A stretch of 64,000 nt of DNA. Source: 'Nostoc azollae' 0708. Lineage in GTDB: Bacteria; Cyanobacteriota; Cyanobacteriia; Cyanobacteriales; Nostocaceae. Positions 26,654 through 37,690 of the stretch are shown piece after piece. Numbering within the stretch: the stretch's first letter is position 1; every line of letters starts with the position of its first letter. Under the pieces are notes generated by a model that was not told the origin of the DNA, ran no database searches, and worked only from the letters and a program-made list of their open reading frames with translations. A program made the position numbers and the translations under genes. Where the stretch lies: positions 4,778,001 through 4,842,000 of the forward strand of contig NC_014248.1 in the NCBI RefSeq assembly GCF_000196515.1, in the 5' to 3' direction.

Positions 26654-28954
26654 ATGCTGGTAAAGGCGAAGCATTTACTGAGCCAGATGTCGAGTTTATC
26701 ATCTGGGATGGTTGCTAGAATTGGTAGGAGCGATAAACCTTTTTATCGTCGGGTTTGGTTTTGGACGGGCTTAGGTTTAGGTGGTGGGATAATTGCTATT
26801 AGTTATGGTATTGGTGCCATAGATAGTTCTTTGCCAGATAAATCTGAACTCAATGCGGTTGTGCGGGAGCAAACACTAACTATTAAAGCTGGTGATGGTA
26901 CTGTTCTCCAGCAGCAAGGAGAAGTGACGAGAGAACAGCTAAAGCTAGAACAAATTCCAGATGACTTCCAAAAAGCTTTTATCGCTTCAGAAGACCGTAG
27001 ATTTCTACAACACAGTGGTGTGGATACTCAGGGTATTCTCAGAGCAGTTATAAATAATTTGCGATCGCAAAATGTGGTCGAAGGTGGTAGTACCATCACC
27101 CAACAGGTAGCACGAATCCTTTTCCTCACCCAAGAACGGACAATCTGGCGCAAACTCAAGGAAGTTCGTCTGGCGCAGAGAATGGAGCAAGAACTCACCA
27201 AAGACGAGATTTTAGAACGTTATCTCAATCTGGTTTATCTGGGTTCGGGTGCTTATGGTGTAGGAGATGCGGCCTGGGTTTACTTTAGTAAATCAGTGGA
27301 TCAACTAACCTTATCAGAAATGGCCACCATCGCCGGACTGGCTCCTGCGCCTAATGTTTATGCCCCAGACAAGAATCCAGAAGCAGCCCTAGAAAGGCGA
27401 AATATGGTGCTACAGAGGATGCAAGAAGACGGAGTAATTAGGCCAGAAGAAAGGCAACTTGCATCCCAAGAAGCACTCACAGTTAAAAGCAATTTACCCA
27501 GACGCTTTCAAGTCGAGTTCCCTTACTTTAGTACCTACGTTCAACAAGAATTACCAAAATATGTTTCGCCTGATGTGTTAGCAGCAGGAGGGTTAGTTGT
27601 AGAAACCAGCTTAAACCCGACTTGGCAAAAGGCGGCAGAAGCAGCAATTGCTAAAACTCTAAAACATCAAGGCAGATGGGAAAATTTTAAGGAAGCAGCT
27701 TTAGTATCGATCGATCCTCGCCATGGTGAAATCCAAGCAATGGTAGGTGGTAAAGATTTTAGCAAAAATCAGTTTAATCGTGTCACTCAAGCACAGCGCC
27801 AACCAGGATCGACATTTAAGGGATTTGTCTATGCTACAGCGATCGCAACAGGTAAGAGTCCCTATGACAGCTATCTAGATGCACCATTAGTAGTAGATGG
27901 TTATGAACCAAAAAACTACAGTGAAAAATTCTACGGTTGGATGAATATGAGAGATGCTCTCACCCGTTCTATTAACACAATTGCAGTGCAAATATTAATA
28001 GATGTGGGATATGAACCAACTATTAAATTAGCCAAAGATCTCGGGATTAAATCAGAACTCAAGCCGACCTACTCTTTAGCTCTTGGCTCCAATGAAGTCA
28101 ATCTCCTAGAATTAACTAGTGCTTACGGTTCATTTGCCACACAAGGCTTACATACAGAAGTACACGGTATTCGTCGTATCCTCAACCGTCAAGGTAAAGT
28201 AATCTGGTCTGCTAATTTTCAACCCAAGCGAGCTTTAGATGCTGATAGCACAGCCATTATGACCTGGATGCTACGCAACGTAGTCAATAACGGAACTGGT
28301 GCTGCAGCCCAATTAAATGATAGACAGGTAGCAGGAAAAACCGGGACATCAGATGAAGCCCGTGATTTGTGGTTTATTGGCTATATTCCCCAAGTAGTAA
28401 CAGGAGTTTGGCTAGGTAACGATAACAATCGCCCGACTTATGGTAGCAGTAGTAGCGCCGCTTATACCTGGCATAAATTTATGGAAAAAGCGATTGAGGG
28501 AATGCCAGTAGAAAAGTTTCCTGAACGACCTAAATTAGAAAATCGCAAAGGCACAATTAAAGCTCAGCCTATCAAACCAAACAAAATTGTTCATAGTTCT
28601 ATTTCTGCTGATAATGATGAAAAATCCGATGAAGATAACACCAAAAATGATGATTCATCAAGAAGACGCAGACACAGAAAAACTAATAGTGAAGTAGAGC
28701 AGCAATCAGACTATACCCCAAGACGCAGACGGCGATACAAACAACAAGAAGAAGATACAATCTCCAAAAGACAGCGCAGAGATGAAAGCTCAAGTAGTAG
28801 CTCTTCTTCTGGACGGCGCAACCAAGGTCAAGAATCTAACTCTTCAGGTTCTTCCTCTGGTAGAAGTAATAGTCCTGCCAATTCTTCTCCATCTCAACCT
28901 TCTTGGCGCGAGCGACTAAAACCAGGTTCTTCTTCATCTTCTTCATCAGAGTAA
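26654..28954 (+). CDS. Class A penicillin-binding protein (PBP1A type)
   Basis: 766 residues. A cytoplasmic head and one membrane segment (FWTGLGLGGGIIAISYGIGA, residues 36-55) are followed by a GT51 glycosyltransferase with SEDRRFLQHSGVD (catalytic Glu about 113) and GGSTITQQVARI. The transpeptidase has PGSTFKG (nucleophile Ser about 386), a SIN motif, and KTGTSDEARD (about 561). It polymerises and cross-links peptidoglycan at the plasma membrane. The last 130 residues are a low-complexity tail, first Asp/Lys/Arg-rich with RRRRRYK, then long serine runs, probably a flexible periplasmic tail. Intact. Confidence 0.93.
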   Translation: MLVKAKHLLSQMSSLSSGMVARIGRSDKPFYRRVWFWTGLGLGGGIIAISYGIGAIDSSLPDKSELNAVVREQTLTIKAGDGTVLQQQGEVTREQLKLEQIPDDFQKAFIASEDRRFLQHSGVDTQGILRAVINNLRSQNVVEGGSTITQQVARILFLTQERTIWRKLKEVRLAQRMEQELTKDEILERYLNLVYLGSGAYGVGDAAWVYFSKSVDQLTLSEMATIAGLAPAPNVYAPDKNPEAALERRNMVLQRMQEDGVIRPEERQLASQEALTVKSNLPRRFQVEFPYFSTYVQQELPKYVSPDVLAAGGLVVETSLNPTWQKAAEAAIAKTLKHQGRWENFKEAALVSIDPRHGEIQAMVGGKDFSKNQFNRVTQAQRQPGSTFKGFVYATAIATGKSPYDSYLDAPLVVDGYEPKNYSEKFYGWMNMRDALTRSINTIAVQILIDVGYEPTIKLAKDLGIKSELKPTYSLALGSNEVNLLELTSAYGSFATQGLHTEVHGIRRILNRQGKVIWSANFQPKRALDADSTAIMTWMLRNVVNNGTGAAAQLNDRQVAGKTGTSDEARDLWFIGYIPQVVTGVWLGNDNNRPTYGSSSSAAYTWHKFMEKAIEGMPVEKFPERPKLENRKGTIKAQPIKPNKIVHSSISADNDEKSDEDNTKNDDSSRRRRHRKTNSEVEQQSDYTPRRRRRYKQQEEDTISKRQRRDESSSSSSSSGRRNQGQESNSSGSSSGRSNSPANSSPSQPSWRERLKPGSSSSSSSE

Positions 28955-29161
28955 TTGGGTGTAGGGATGTAAGGGTGTAGGGGAAATAACTTATTTCTCC
29001 TGATAGCGTATCCTTTAGGGGAGTTGTAGACATAGCATGACTTTAGCCATACTACTTTTTCCCTCTCAAAGATCAAGTATTTCCAACCTATGAGAGATGT
29101 AGGTGACAAGCCCGTTTTATACTTTGTTAAGAAGTGTAAAATGAAGTCGGAGAATATACTC

Positions 29162-29356
29162 GTGCAATTTTTACTAGAAACAGCAGCGCCAGTCGCCGCA
29201 AGCCCACATTTTCCATTAGCTTTTACATTGGTGTATGTAGTTGGTTTTATTGCTGCTGTCACCATCGGTTCAATAGCTTGGTACAACTCAAAACGTCCAC
29301 CCGGTTGGGAAAGCAAAGAACGCCCTGACTTTGTACCCAAGGTTGATAAAGACTAA
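29162..29356 (+). CDS. psb35: Psb35-like photosystem II assembly protein
   Basis: About 64 residues: an N-terminal QFLLETAAPVAASPHFPLA, one membrane helix (FTLVYVVGFIAAVTIGSIAW) and a conserved polar tail YNSKRPPGWESKERPDFVPK. This matches, from memory, the small cyanobacterial protein now called Psb35, found with CP47 and high-light-inducible proteins during photosystem II assembly. I prefer the GTG at 29162 because GGAG sits nine bases upstream; in-frame ATGs at 29141 and 29090 would add 7 or 24 unconserved-looking residues. Confidence 0.7.
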   Translation: MQFLLETAAPVAASPHFPLAFTLVYVVGFIAAVTIGSIAWYNSKRPPGWESKERPDFVPKVDKD

Positions 29357-29454
29357 TAGGAATTCAGGGGGAAGAGGGAAAAAGGAAGAAGGAAGAAGGA
29401 AGGAGATAATACATTATTCTCCCCCATCTCTCTCATCCCCCAGTCCCCAGTCCC

Positions 29455-29877
29455 CTAATTCTGCACATCAACCCAACGACGGTACAGTTTTTGAATTTGT
29501 CTAAGCAAGGTTACATGACCTGGTTGGATTGATTCATGAGATTTGCTCAACTCCTCCAATGTAGTCAGCAATCTTGCTTCTTCAATTGCTACTTCACCAT
29601 CACTGTAAATTAAGCCACTGATAGCTTCTATTAAATTTTCGTAATCTTCCAGGCTAGGGCGATCGCCTAAATAGTCCTTCACCCATTCATAACATCGATT
29701 TGGCTTTACTGGTACTAATTCATATAACCAAGGCTTAATCTCTGGATCATTAGCCAAGCCTTTAGCCTGGGCTATTTCCCTCAAATATTGCCGTTCTTCA
29801 GGCTGGATTCTACCATCAATCCAAGCGGCTCCGATCAGAATCTTAACTAAGTTTTTTACATGGGAATGATTAACCAT
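29455..29877 (-). CDS. TerB-like domain protein
   Basis: 140 residues, all helical, with the TerB/DUF533 pattern: VKILIGAAWIDGRIQPEERQ (first acidic DG turn) and SGLIYSDGEVAIEEARLLTT (second). TerB domains are metal-binding helical bundles associated with membrane stress, but this family has no defined role in cyanobacteria. It lies 58 bp downstream of rsmB on the same strand and may be co-transcribed. Confidence 0.8.
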   Translation of the reverse strand: MVNHSHVKNLVKILIGAAWIDGRIQPEERQYLREIAQAKGLANDPEIKPWLYELVPVKPNRCYEWVKDYLGDRPSLEDYENLIEAISGLIYSDGEVAIEEARLLTTLEELSKSHESIQPGHVTLLRQIQKLYRRWVDVQN

Positions 29878-29934
29878 TACCGCCTCCTCTAGTAGATTCG
29901 GGCTTTCATCAAATGGTACAGTCCTTAGCAGTAT

Positions 29935-31275
29935 TCACTCGGAATCCTTGGTTTTTCTTAAGCGCACCATGAAAAAACCATCCATATCCCGTTGATGAGG
30001 CCAGACTTTTAACCACCCTGGAGAAGCAATATCAACTAAATCCGAGCCAGGAGATTCAATTTGCCAATGGGGATTTACAGCTAAAAATTGAGAAATTACC
30101 TCTTCATTCTCCATGGGATGGAGTGTACAAGTGGCATAAACTAAAACCCCTCCAACCTTGATAAAATTAGCTGTATGTGATATCAGTTCTTTCTGTAGTT
30201 GGGAGAGTTCTTGAACAGAAGACGGTGTTTGTCGCCAACGTGCATCAGCATGGCGGTGCATAGTTCCTAAACCGGAACAAGGTGCATCTAATAATACACA
30301 ATCAGCAATGTTGTTAAATTGGGTCAAATTGCGGCTATCCCCTGTACAGATTTCGATAGATTCTAAATGTAGACGTTGGACATTTTCCTTGAGTCTACGT
30401 AACCGGGAAGCAGTTTGATCACAAGCCCAGATTTTACCTTTATCTCCCATTAACTCACCAATATGGGTGGTTTTTCCCCCTGGAGCCGCACAAACATCAA
30501 TCACCACATTGCCCGGTTTTGGGTCAAGCAAATGACTAACTAATTGGGCGCTACTATCTTGAACAGTCCACCAACCTTCTCGGAAACCAGGTAAATTTTT
30601 AATTGGCCCGGTACTACTAATTAATCTTAAACCTTGAGGTAAATAGGGAATAGGTCTAACTAAAACACCAGCAGATTTAAAAGCTGATTCCACTTTTTCC
30701 AGGGAACTGCGAAGGATATTTACCCGTAAATCAATAGTTGGGGTTTTATTCATCCATGCACAGAGTCTTTCTGTTTCTTTAAGACCCAATTGTTCTAACC
30801 ACACCTCAATTATCCAATCAGGAAAACTGTGTAAAATTCCCAATCTCTCTACCGGATTTTCTGGTAACTTTAATGGTTCTGATGAACTTTCTATAAGACG
30901 TAGATATTGACGTAACAAACCATTCACAAAACCAGTTAAACTAGAAAAGCCATTTTCCTTTGCTAGTTCAACTGTGGTATTCACAGCAGCAGAAACAGGG
31001 ATCTTTTCTTGATAACGCAATTGATAAAAACCGAGATGTAAAATAGTACGAAGTTCTGGTGGTTGTTGGTGTGCCTTCTTTGTAGCTAATTTATCAATTA
31101 GAGTATCTAGAGTGCGTTGTCTTCTAACACTACCATAGACTAATTCTGTCATTAAACGACGATCATTGTCGGGTAATTTAAACTTTTGTAGCACACGGTC
31201 TAGAGCTACATCAGCATAAGCCCCTTTATGTACTTCTTTGAGGGCAATAAAGGCAAGTTGGCGGGGATTAGTCAT
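29935..31275 (-). CDS. rsmB: 16S rRNA (cytosine-967-C5)-methyltransferase
   Basis: 446 residues. An N-terminal NusB-like RNA-binding domain (RQLAFIALKEVHKGAYADVA, LDRVLQKFKLPDNDRRLMTE) precedes the Rossmann methyltransferase domain. That domain has the SAM-binding VIDVCAAPGGKTTHIGELMG, the motif IV Cys in LDAPCSGLGTMHRHADARW and the motif VI nucleophile Cys in YATCTLHPMENEEV. It methylates C967 of 16S rRNA. Complete and intact. Confidence 0.95.
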   Translation of the reverse strand: MTNPRQLAFIALKEVHKGAYADVALDRVLQKFKLPDNDRRLMTELVYGSVRRQRTLDTLIDKLATKKAHQQPPELRTILHLGFYQLRYQEKIPVSAAVNTTVELAKENGFSSLTGFVNGLLRQYLRLIESSSEPLKLPENPVERLGILHSFPDWIIEVWLEQLGLKETERLCAWMNKTPTIDLRVNILRSSLEKVESAFKSAGVLVRPIPYLPQGLRLISSTGPIKNLPGFREGWWTVQDSSAQLVSHLLDPKPGNVVIDVCAAPGGKTTHIGELMGDKGKIWACDQTASRLRRLKENVQRLHLESIEICTGDSRNLTQFNNIADCVLLDAPCSGLGTMHRHADARWRQTPSSVQELSQLQKELISHTANFIKVGGVLVYATCTLHPMENEEVISQFLAVNPHWQIESPGSDLVDIASPGWLKVWPHQRDMDGFFMVRLRKTKDSE

Positions 31276-31853
31276 AATATAATATATGCAAAAAGGAACG
31301 GGATATTAAACATATTAATAAAACTGCTAACACGGAAATATTAACAAGTTGTTGATAAACTATAAACCTTACCTTTACTTGGTGTTTGTTGGGTTTGCTT
31401 ATGTAGAATTCTTTCTCGCATTGAGTCTTGTCAAGTGTAACACACTATGGCAGTAATTTAAAATTAAAAAAAAATTATTATTAATCTTAATCACAAATAA
31501 TGTAAATCAGAAAATCAACAGATGAAAGAGTACTTAGAATACCATCAAATATTGTTTTATAAATCAATAAAATTCTTTTTTAAGAGCCACTAATAAATAA
31601 CTCTTTTAAAGAGAACTATAAAATTAGTCCCTGTATTTTATCACTGAAATAAATGGCACGAAAACAGGGAGATATTATGGTACTGGTGGAAGTAGCAGAG
31701 CTTGTATTTATTAATTTCAAATTAAAGATAAAGGTTCAGCAGTCTCCACTGTAGCAGGGGAGGTAAAATCAAAACTCGGACGAAAGTCTAAGTTGCGGAA
31801 CTCCCCCGTGCTTACAGAATGTCACATAGAACCGTCAGGTCAGAGCGTGTAGT
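31276..31853. other. Non-coding stretch, possible IS200/IS605 right-end remnant
   Basis: Mostly AT-rich with no gene. About 31750-31825 (AGCAGGGGAGGTAAAATC through TTGCGGAACTCCCCCGTG) resembles the GC-rich terminal region of cyanobacterial IS200/IS605 elements. No transposase or TnpB remains, and the closing hairpin arm is missing, so this is tentative. Confidence 0.3.
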
Positions 31854-33302
31854 TTACAGATTCATATAAGGATCTAAACCAGTAACTTCAAATTCACAGG
31901 CTCTAGAAATTGTTTCTAGCGGTAATTTATCAAAACTAATTAATGGTAAATAATCAGGATTATCTATTAGTTCTTGCGCTAATAAATACCCTGCAATTGT
32001 CCAGGTTTGATATTTTCTAGCTTGTTTACCAATTAATCTACCTTTCTTACCATCGTAATATTCAGGCCATTGATCTTCACTTAGTCTGACTTTAGCAATT
32101 TTAATAGCTTTTTCAGCCAAATATGGTTTCTTGGTTTTCACTGCTGCTGCTGCTAACATCCACATTAAAACAGGCCAGCTACCAGCATTATGATATGACC
32201 AAGGTATGTTTTTTGGATCACATCCTGTCACAACTCTATATTCTTCACCTTGTAAGGCAGGATAACAGATTTTCATAGGCATATCTGCTACTAAATCTTC
32301 CCATCGTTTTTCGATGAGATTAATAATTGCTTGGGACTGTTCTTCACTAGACAAATCACAAATCACTGCCATCAAGTTTCCGAGAGTGAAGAAACGAGTA
32401 TCTAATTGTGATGGTCCGACATTTCCAGCAAAATAACCACCTATTTTTGGTAGCCATTTGTCCAATTCATAATAAGGCAAAGAATCTGCATAAATATTGA
32501 AAAGATTGACAGCAGTTTTACCGTATTCTTCGCTTTTAAAGCGATAAATAGCATTCAAGCGATTAATATCTATCCAATAATACTGACGAATATGACCACA
32601 TAATAGGGGTAATCTGTTATCAATTGCCTCAACTATATCTTGATTTCCTTGACAAATTAATAGTTCTCTGGCTACACGCAATGCAGCGAAAAATAGAACT
32701 TGAATTTCTAGAGGATGTCCATAAATCCCCATACGTCTATCTATCATACACGCGCCATCAGGAACTAATAGCGTCGGGTACATATCAAAACGATTTGCCA
32801 AACATATATCCATAATTAACCTAATTCCTGTTTGGAATTCAGGCTGATATGCTAGTGAATAATCATTTGTAGCGACTACATAAGCACGTAATAAAATCAG
32901 CCACCATAAACAAGAATCAACTGGTGTAACTCTGGCGATCGCATGTTCACCAAAATCAGCTTCTAAATGTTCTTCGCCATTGATAGATACCACTTTAAAA
33001 CTGGCTGGAATTAGCCCTCTACCGGGTTTATAAGCATCCAAAGCCTTTTCTTTAGGCTGTAAATTCAAGGTTTCCTCTAGGAAATTTCTAACAATATCTG
33101 TCCTCCCTTTAATGAGAAAAATCAATGCAGAAGAAATAAAATCTCTAATAAAACACTGGTCATAATTCAAAGCCTCTACAGATGGATCATAAGCTGCTAA
33201 AGTCCCAATGGGACGACCTTTGTAGTAGAGGATGGAATTTTCTAGTGCTTGCCATGCCTCTTTTTCTATATTTTCAGTTGCGCTTAATTCATTTAGTTGC
33301 AT
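31854..33302 (-). CDS. invB: Alkaline/neutral invertase, GH100
   Basis: 482 residues, the family length. It hydrolyses sucrose to glucose and fructose in the cytoplasm. Family blocks include [36 protein letters not shown] and [13 protein letters not shown]. Asp188 (in MIDRR) and Glu414 (in QWPEYYDGK) fall at exactly the numbers I recall for the catalytic pair of Anabaena InvA, so the enzyme looks active. Whether it is the InvA or InvB paralog cannot be settled here. It is a single-gene unit with large gaps on both sides. Confidence 0.9.
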   Translation of the reverse strand: MQLNELSATENIEKEAWQALENSILYYKGRPIGTLAAYDPSVEALNYDQCFIRDFISSALIFLIKGRTDIVRNFLEETLNLQPKEKALDAYKPGRGLIPASFKVVSINGEEHLEADFGEHAIARVTPVDSCLWWLILLRAYVVATNDYSLAYQPEFQTGIRLIMDICLANRFDMYPTLLVPDGACMIDRRMGIYGHPLEIQVLFFAALRVARELLICQGNQDIVEAIDNRLPLLCGHIRQYYWIDINRLNAIYRFKSEEYGKTAVNLFNIYADSLPYYELDKWLPKIGGYFAGNVGPSQLDTRFFTLGNLMAVICDLSSEEQSQAIINLIEKRWEDLVADMPMKICYPALQGEEYRVVTGCDPKNIPWSYHNAGSWPVLMWMLAAAAVKTKKPYLAEKAIKIAKVRLSEDQWPEYYDGKKGRLIGKQARKYQTWTIAGYLLAQELIDNPDYLPLISFDKLPLETISRACEFEVTGLDPYMNL

Positions 33303-34151
33303 CGCCAGAATGACTCCATTTAGATAGTAACTTGGTGGTAGAGTAGATACGCCTTTATTTGTTATTTGCCTTTGCTATTATCAGTATTACAGGTCTGAAC
33401 TTGAAAATACTAAATATAGTAATACTCAAATCTTAACAACTAGAACTGTTGCAGATTAGCAAATTAATTGATAATTAATTAGCTTCCTATTATTTATTTT
33501 TTACTCAATTCCAGTGTTGTGTTTATTCACAGCTAACCATAGAAATTAACCTCAAAACAGTTAAAGAAGGATACATTTTTATATCCAGCAAAGCCCCAAA
33601 TTTTTTATTGGGGCTTTGCTGTACTAAACAAAACGTATCCCCATTGCTGTTTCAGGTTTGTGTAAGGTTTATACCCATTGAAGTATATTGAATTGACTAG
33701 GACTCACTGTTTCAAACTGCTAATTAAATTATTCCCCTATAAATTAACAATTTATAACGTTTTTTCGCAATATGCAATATAGATACTTAAAAGATTTAGG
33801 ATATCAACATTAAAATTTTTGCAGAATTCAGGAAAAGGCTGTAATTTTTCTTTACCGTTTTGCAAGAGGTATTTTTCTAAAAAAAAATATATTCTACCCT
33901 AATGAGCAAATAAGCTATTAAATAACTAGATTTATGAGAAAATTCCCTATAAACAAAGTATTTAAGAGCAATACTATTGCTTTTGTTATTATCCTTAAAG
34001 CTGACTAGACCTGAAAAAAGCCAAAATTAGCTAGTTCTTGTGTCGTATCAATTCTCCCTACATCAATCCTTTTGCAACACATTTTATAAAACGTTTCTAC
34101 GAAAAAAAAATTATGTAACTAGTTACACAAAATTATATATTAAATGCCGAT
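33303..34151. other. Long AT-rich non-coding stretch
   Basis: About 850 bp without a recognisable gene or remnant. The one clear structure is the hairpin at 33587-33620. The invertase promoter must lie in its left part. Confidence 0.6.
33587..33620. terminator. Strong hairpin, possible terminator
   Basis: AGCAAAGCCCCAA (33587-33599) pairs perfectly with TTGGGGCTTTGCT (33608-33620) around an eight-base T-rich loop. The stem is terminator-like, but no clear T-run follows on either strand and no gene ends next to it. It might end an unrecognised small RNA. Confidence 0.4.
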
Positions 34152-34298
34152 TTATTTTTGAACATTCACAAACGTCTGAAAATTCTGATAAGTTAGATTA
34201 ACAACTTGCATTGCAGCTTTAGCTCTTTCTGAATTGTTCATATCAGGATGATACAATCTTGCTAATCGCCGATAGGCAAGTTTAAGAGCTTGAAGCAT
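34152..34298 (-). pseudogene. J-domain protein fragment
   Basis: 48 codons encode helices II to IV of a J domain, LKLAYRRLARLYHPDMNNSE, with the HPD tripeptide that stimulates Hsp70. The first helix and any following domain are missing. It follows the WD40 pseudogene on the same strand, so it may be part of that gene's decayed 3' side or a separate broken dnaJ-like gene. Confidence 0.65.
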
Positions 34299-34339
34299 TT
34301 TTATCAACTCCTAATATTTCCCACTATTCTCCTGTTAAA

Positions 34340-34731
34340 TTTAAATATCCGGTGTTTTCTAGATGTCGCTAAATTTTGATTCTCCGATTTTTACCCGCAA
34401 TAACCAAAGTCTTCCCATCTGCACTAAAAGCTAGAGGACTAAAACCAGAAAAAGTTTCTAAAATCTCGCTAGTTTATAAATTCCAAACTTTGATAATCCC
34501 GTCTTGGCTGCTACTAGCAGGAGTTTTACCATCTAGGTGAGTAGCAACAGGTGAAATTGCTGTTAAATCTCCTGTTAAAGTGCGGATTCATTATCCAGTT
34601 TGTAAATTCCATATTCTAATAGTATTGTACCTACTCCAAATAATCAAAATTTGATTATTTGGAGTAATAGCTAGTGTGTTTACCGCTGCTAAATGTTGAG
34701 TGAGAATAAACTGCTGCTGACCAGTTTGTAA
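34340..34731 (-). pseudogene. WD40-repeat protein, 3' part (cut by IS copy B)
   Basis: The minus strand encodes WD40 blades with several stops, for example LDGKTPASSSQDGIIKVWNL and FSPLAFSADGKTLVIAGKNR. It is the downstream half of the gene whose upstream half begins at 36273; the two halves are separated exactly by an IS1634-like element with a TTGTAA duplication. Confidence 0.8.
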
Positions 34732-36272
34732 CCCACCTTCCGCACCCTAACTGTCACAGATAGTAGTACACAGGAACTAAAGCTCCTTCAAGGAAGAAAA
34801 GGCTTAATGAGAACAAGGATGATTAAAATGGCAATAGAGTGAGAGAATAAAGTTTTGTAAAAAAGTAGGAAACAATCAAGAACTAGAAGAATTAGCAGTA
34901 AAATCACTAAATGAAATAACCATCACCTACGGTTATTCTGGTGACCATAGACCGGAGTTAAAACAGTTCATCATAGAAATGATATGTTCAGGAGATGGAG
35001 ACATACCAATATATATTTTTATAACTAGCATCGGGAAACCAAGCAGATTCATCATGCTTTGGTAAAATAGCAGTAGAGTGCCAAAAACAATTAAAAGTTA
35101 ACAGTGTCATAGTAGCAGACTGGGCCTTATATACAGAATCAAATCTGGAAATGATGTCATATTTAAGCTGGTTATGTCCAGTGCCATTAAGCGTAAAATC
35201 AGCACAATCATTAATATCAACATTACCAGAACCAGAATTTGTTGATAGTAACTTACCCGGATATAAACTAGCTTCAAAAACAGTAAATTATCCAGGAATA
35301 GAACAAAGATGGTTAGTATTGCAAAGTCAAGAAAGAAGAGAATTCAGACCTGGGTAAAATCTCACAAAAAATTACCAAGGCACAATCAAAAGCTGTGCAA
35401 GATTTTAAAAAGTTATCACCAGAAAAATTTGCTTGTGAAGCTGATGCTATAAAGGGGTTATTTAAACTATTCAAACAATTCAAATATCACCAAATTAACC
35501 AGAGTAAAGTTACTCAAATCAAATCTAAGAAAAAAGATAGTTCAGGAGAGATATCCTCTGAAATATCAGCTACAGTCTCCCAGAATTAAAGTAAAATTAA
35601 TACAGAATTTCTGAGGGCAGGGCGTTTATTTTTTGGAGATAGTATTTTCCTAAAAAGTCCAGAGAGAATAGAGTCCCTGGGAATGATGATGGGTTTATGT
35701 CTGCTGGTTTATACTTTAGCTAAACGACAAATTAGAACTGCTGTAAGAGAGTCTAAATCAACCGTAAAAATCACTTGGGCAAACCAACTGACCGCCCCAC
35801 TTTACGCTGGATTTTTCCATGCTTTCAGTCTATTCATTTAGTTACACTTAACCAAGAAAAACACATCTGTTACTGGACTTAAGAGAGAGATTTCATTATG
35901 AATGTTTTACCATATCATTGTTTTCCCTACTATCAAGTACTTACCTAATTTTTCTCTCTATTAATTTAATTTCTATCAGGAAATAACCTAATGTCTTTGA
36001 TTCCTAGCTCTATTTTACTATAATTTCTTTGTTTACTTCGATCTATTATTCTAAGTTATGATTTATCTCTTGAATATCTTCATTTATCTGTTGACTCCTC
36101 TGGGCGGTGTTCTTTCTTATTGCTCCTTATTGAGAATAGCTTTTGATGCTATTTTTGGTGCTTTACTGTTTCTCCAATGCCTTTTTTCACTGTATATGTT
36201 TGTTTTTATGCTCCCTTGGATTTTTTCTCTCCGTAATTTCTCTCTGTGGCAGTTTAGGGTGCCGAATGTGGG
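34732..36272 (+). mobile_element. IS1634-like element, copy B (internally deleted, 1541 bp)
   Basis: Left end CCCACCTTCCGCACCCTAA; right end gives CCCACATTCGGCACC on the minus strand. Flanked by exact TTGTAA repeats (34726-34731 and 36273-36278). Compared with copy A it lacks about 545 bp, including the whole transposase N-terminus (junction near 34861), and about 125 bp near 35630. It lies inside the WD40 gene. Confidence 0.9.
34864..35948 (+). pseudogene. IS1634-family transposase of copy B, dead and truncated
   Basis: Starts mid-protein at VGNNQELEELAVKSLNEITI and runs to the C-terminal block with multiple shifts and stops. It shares the frameshift after IPIYIF with copies A and C, and adds its own stops (after QERREFRPG, and after ATVSQN). 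Confidence 0.85.
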
Positions 36273-37421
36273 TTGTAAATCCCAAATTCTGATGGTTGTA
36301 CCAGTAGTTCCACTAAGTGAAGTTGTACTATTGGGACTTATAACAACTGCTAACACCGCATCACTATGCCCGTTGAAAATGCGTTTTTATTGTCCGGTAT
36401 ATGGTCCACAAATTCTAATAGTTTTATCTGTACTTCCCACTAGCAATAATTTTACCGTCTGAACTATAAGCAATTGTATTGACAAAACCGTTGTGATTGT
36501 AGGGAGAATTTAAATAATAGAATGTGCGGTGAAATTTTTTTTATCCAATTGGCAACTGCTGATTTTTCGATCTACACTACCGCTAATTATCTACTTTCCA
36601 TCGGGACTAATACCCACAGATAAAAGTGCTTCAGCTTGTCCAGAGAGAATATATAGGTAGATAGAGATTTTCCAGTTTTCAAGTTCCACAAATTGACTTG
36701 TCTATCATCGCTACCACTAATTGAAATTCCACCATCAGGATGAATAGCTACTGCATTCACTGCCCCAAAATGTCCTTTGAGGATTTTTACACATTGCCAC
36801 TTGTGGGGTAATTGGTTGGTGATAGAAACGGTTGTTATTTCAACTTGGGGAGAGCTACTATTTAGTTTAGCTTTAAGTGTTTCTAAATCATCCTCAATTT
36901 CCAAAGCTGCAAATTTTTGATTAATATTCTCACCAGATAACTCTATTAATGCGGCGCTGTAATAGTCCATTTCTAAAACTTTGGCTTATATTCGTTCAAA
37001 AACTTGCATGGGAGTTTCTGTAAATTCTGAATCATCTAACACTTTGACGATAGATACCATAAGCAGCAAGTCCTAAAACTGCACCTATTCCCGTCATTGG
37101 TACTGCACCAATACCATAAGCTAACCCAATTTTAGGCGCTACAAATCCTATTCCACCAACAATATTAGAAAAACCAAAACCACCGATGGCACCTATTACC
37201 ATTATGCTAAAAGCGGCTGTGTCACCTGTTGCTATTCATGTAAATGCACCGTATATAGCAGCACCTATAACCGCACCCGCCGCAGTGATATAATTTGCAC
37301 CTATTCCTACTGCACCAAAGCTTCCTGCTATTCCCATACCTCCAACTGTGGAAGATATCCTCGCACCTGTTAGCGTTCCTGTAGTGATGAATACTACACC
37401 TGTTGGAGATATCGTTTTCAT
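36273..37421 (-). pseudogene. WD40-repeat protein with glycine-rich N-terminus, 5' part
   Basis: From ATG 37421 the frame gives a Gly/Ala/Ile-rich hydrophobic segment (ISSTVGGMGIAGSFGAVGIG, then AAGAVIGAAIYGAF), a stop, and more of the same (GFSNIVGGIGFVAPKIGLAY). After a shift comes a helical linker (VLEMDYYSAALIELSGENIN) and the first WD40 blade (LKGHFGAVNAVAIHPDGGIS, RQVNLWNLKTG). Decay is by at least two stops and shifts as well as by IS copy B. The glycine-rich stretch looks membrane-inserting. Role of the ancestor unknown. Confidence 0.75.
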
Positions 37422-37617
37422 GGTTCGAAAGTCTCAATTTAATTATATTAAAAAATAATATGCAATAATTTTATGTCAACAATTTTATGTCAACCAACTA
37501 ATTACCCCTAAGTAGTCGTTCTAGGGATACAATTATTTGTACTGAGAGAAAGTAGATAGTTAAGTAACTACGGTTCTCCCAATACGAAACTGTGATTACA
37601 ACTAGATAATTCTAAAA

Positions 37618-37690
37618 TGCGCCCTGCTGGAATCGAACCAGCCTGAAGACGAATTATGAGTTCGTTGCCTCCCCAATCGGCCAAAGGCGC
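37618..37690 (-). tRNA. trnM-CAU: tRNA-Met (CAU)
   Basis: On the minus strand the acceptor GCGCCTT pairs with AGGGCGC. The D stem is GCC/GGC, the anticodon stem ACGAA/TTCGT holds the loop CTCATAA (anticodon CAT), and the T arm is GCTGG-TTCGATT-CCAGC. The discriminator is A and CCA is not encoded. It reads as an elongator-type tRNA, but a lysidine-modified tRNA-Ile(CAU) cannot be excluded without comparison. Confidence 0.93.
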
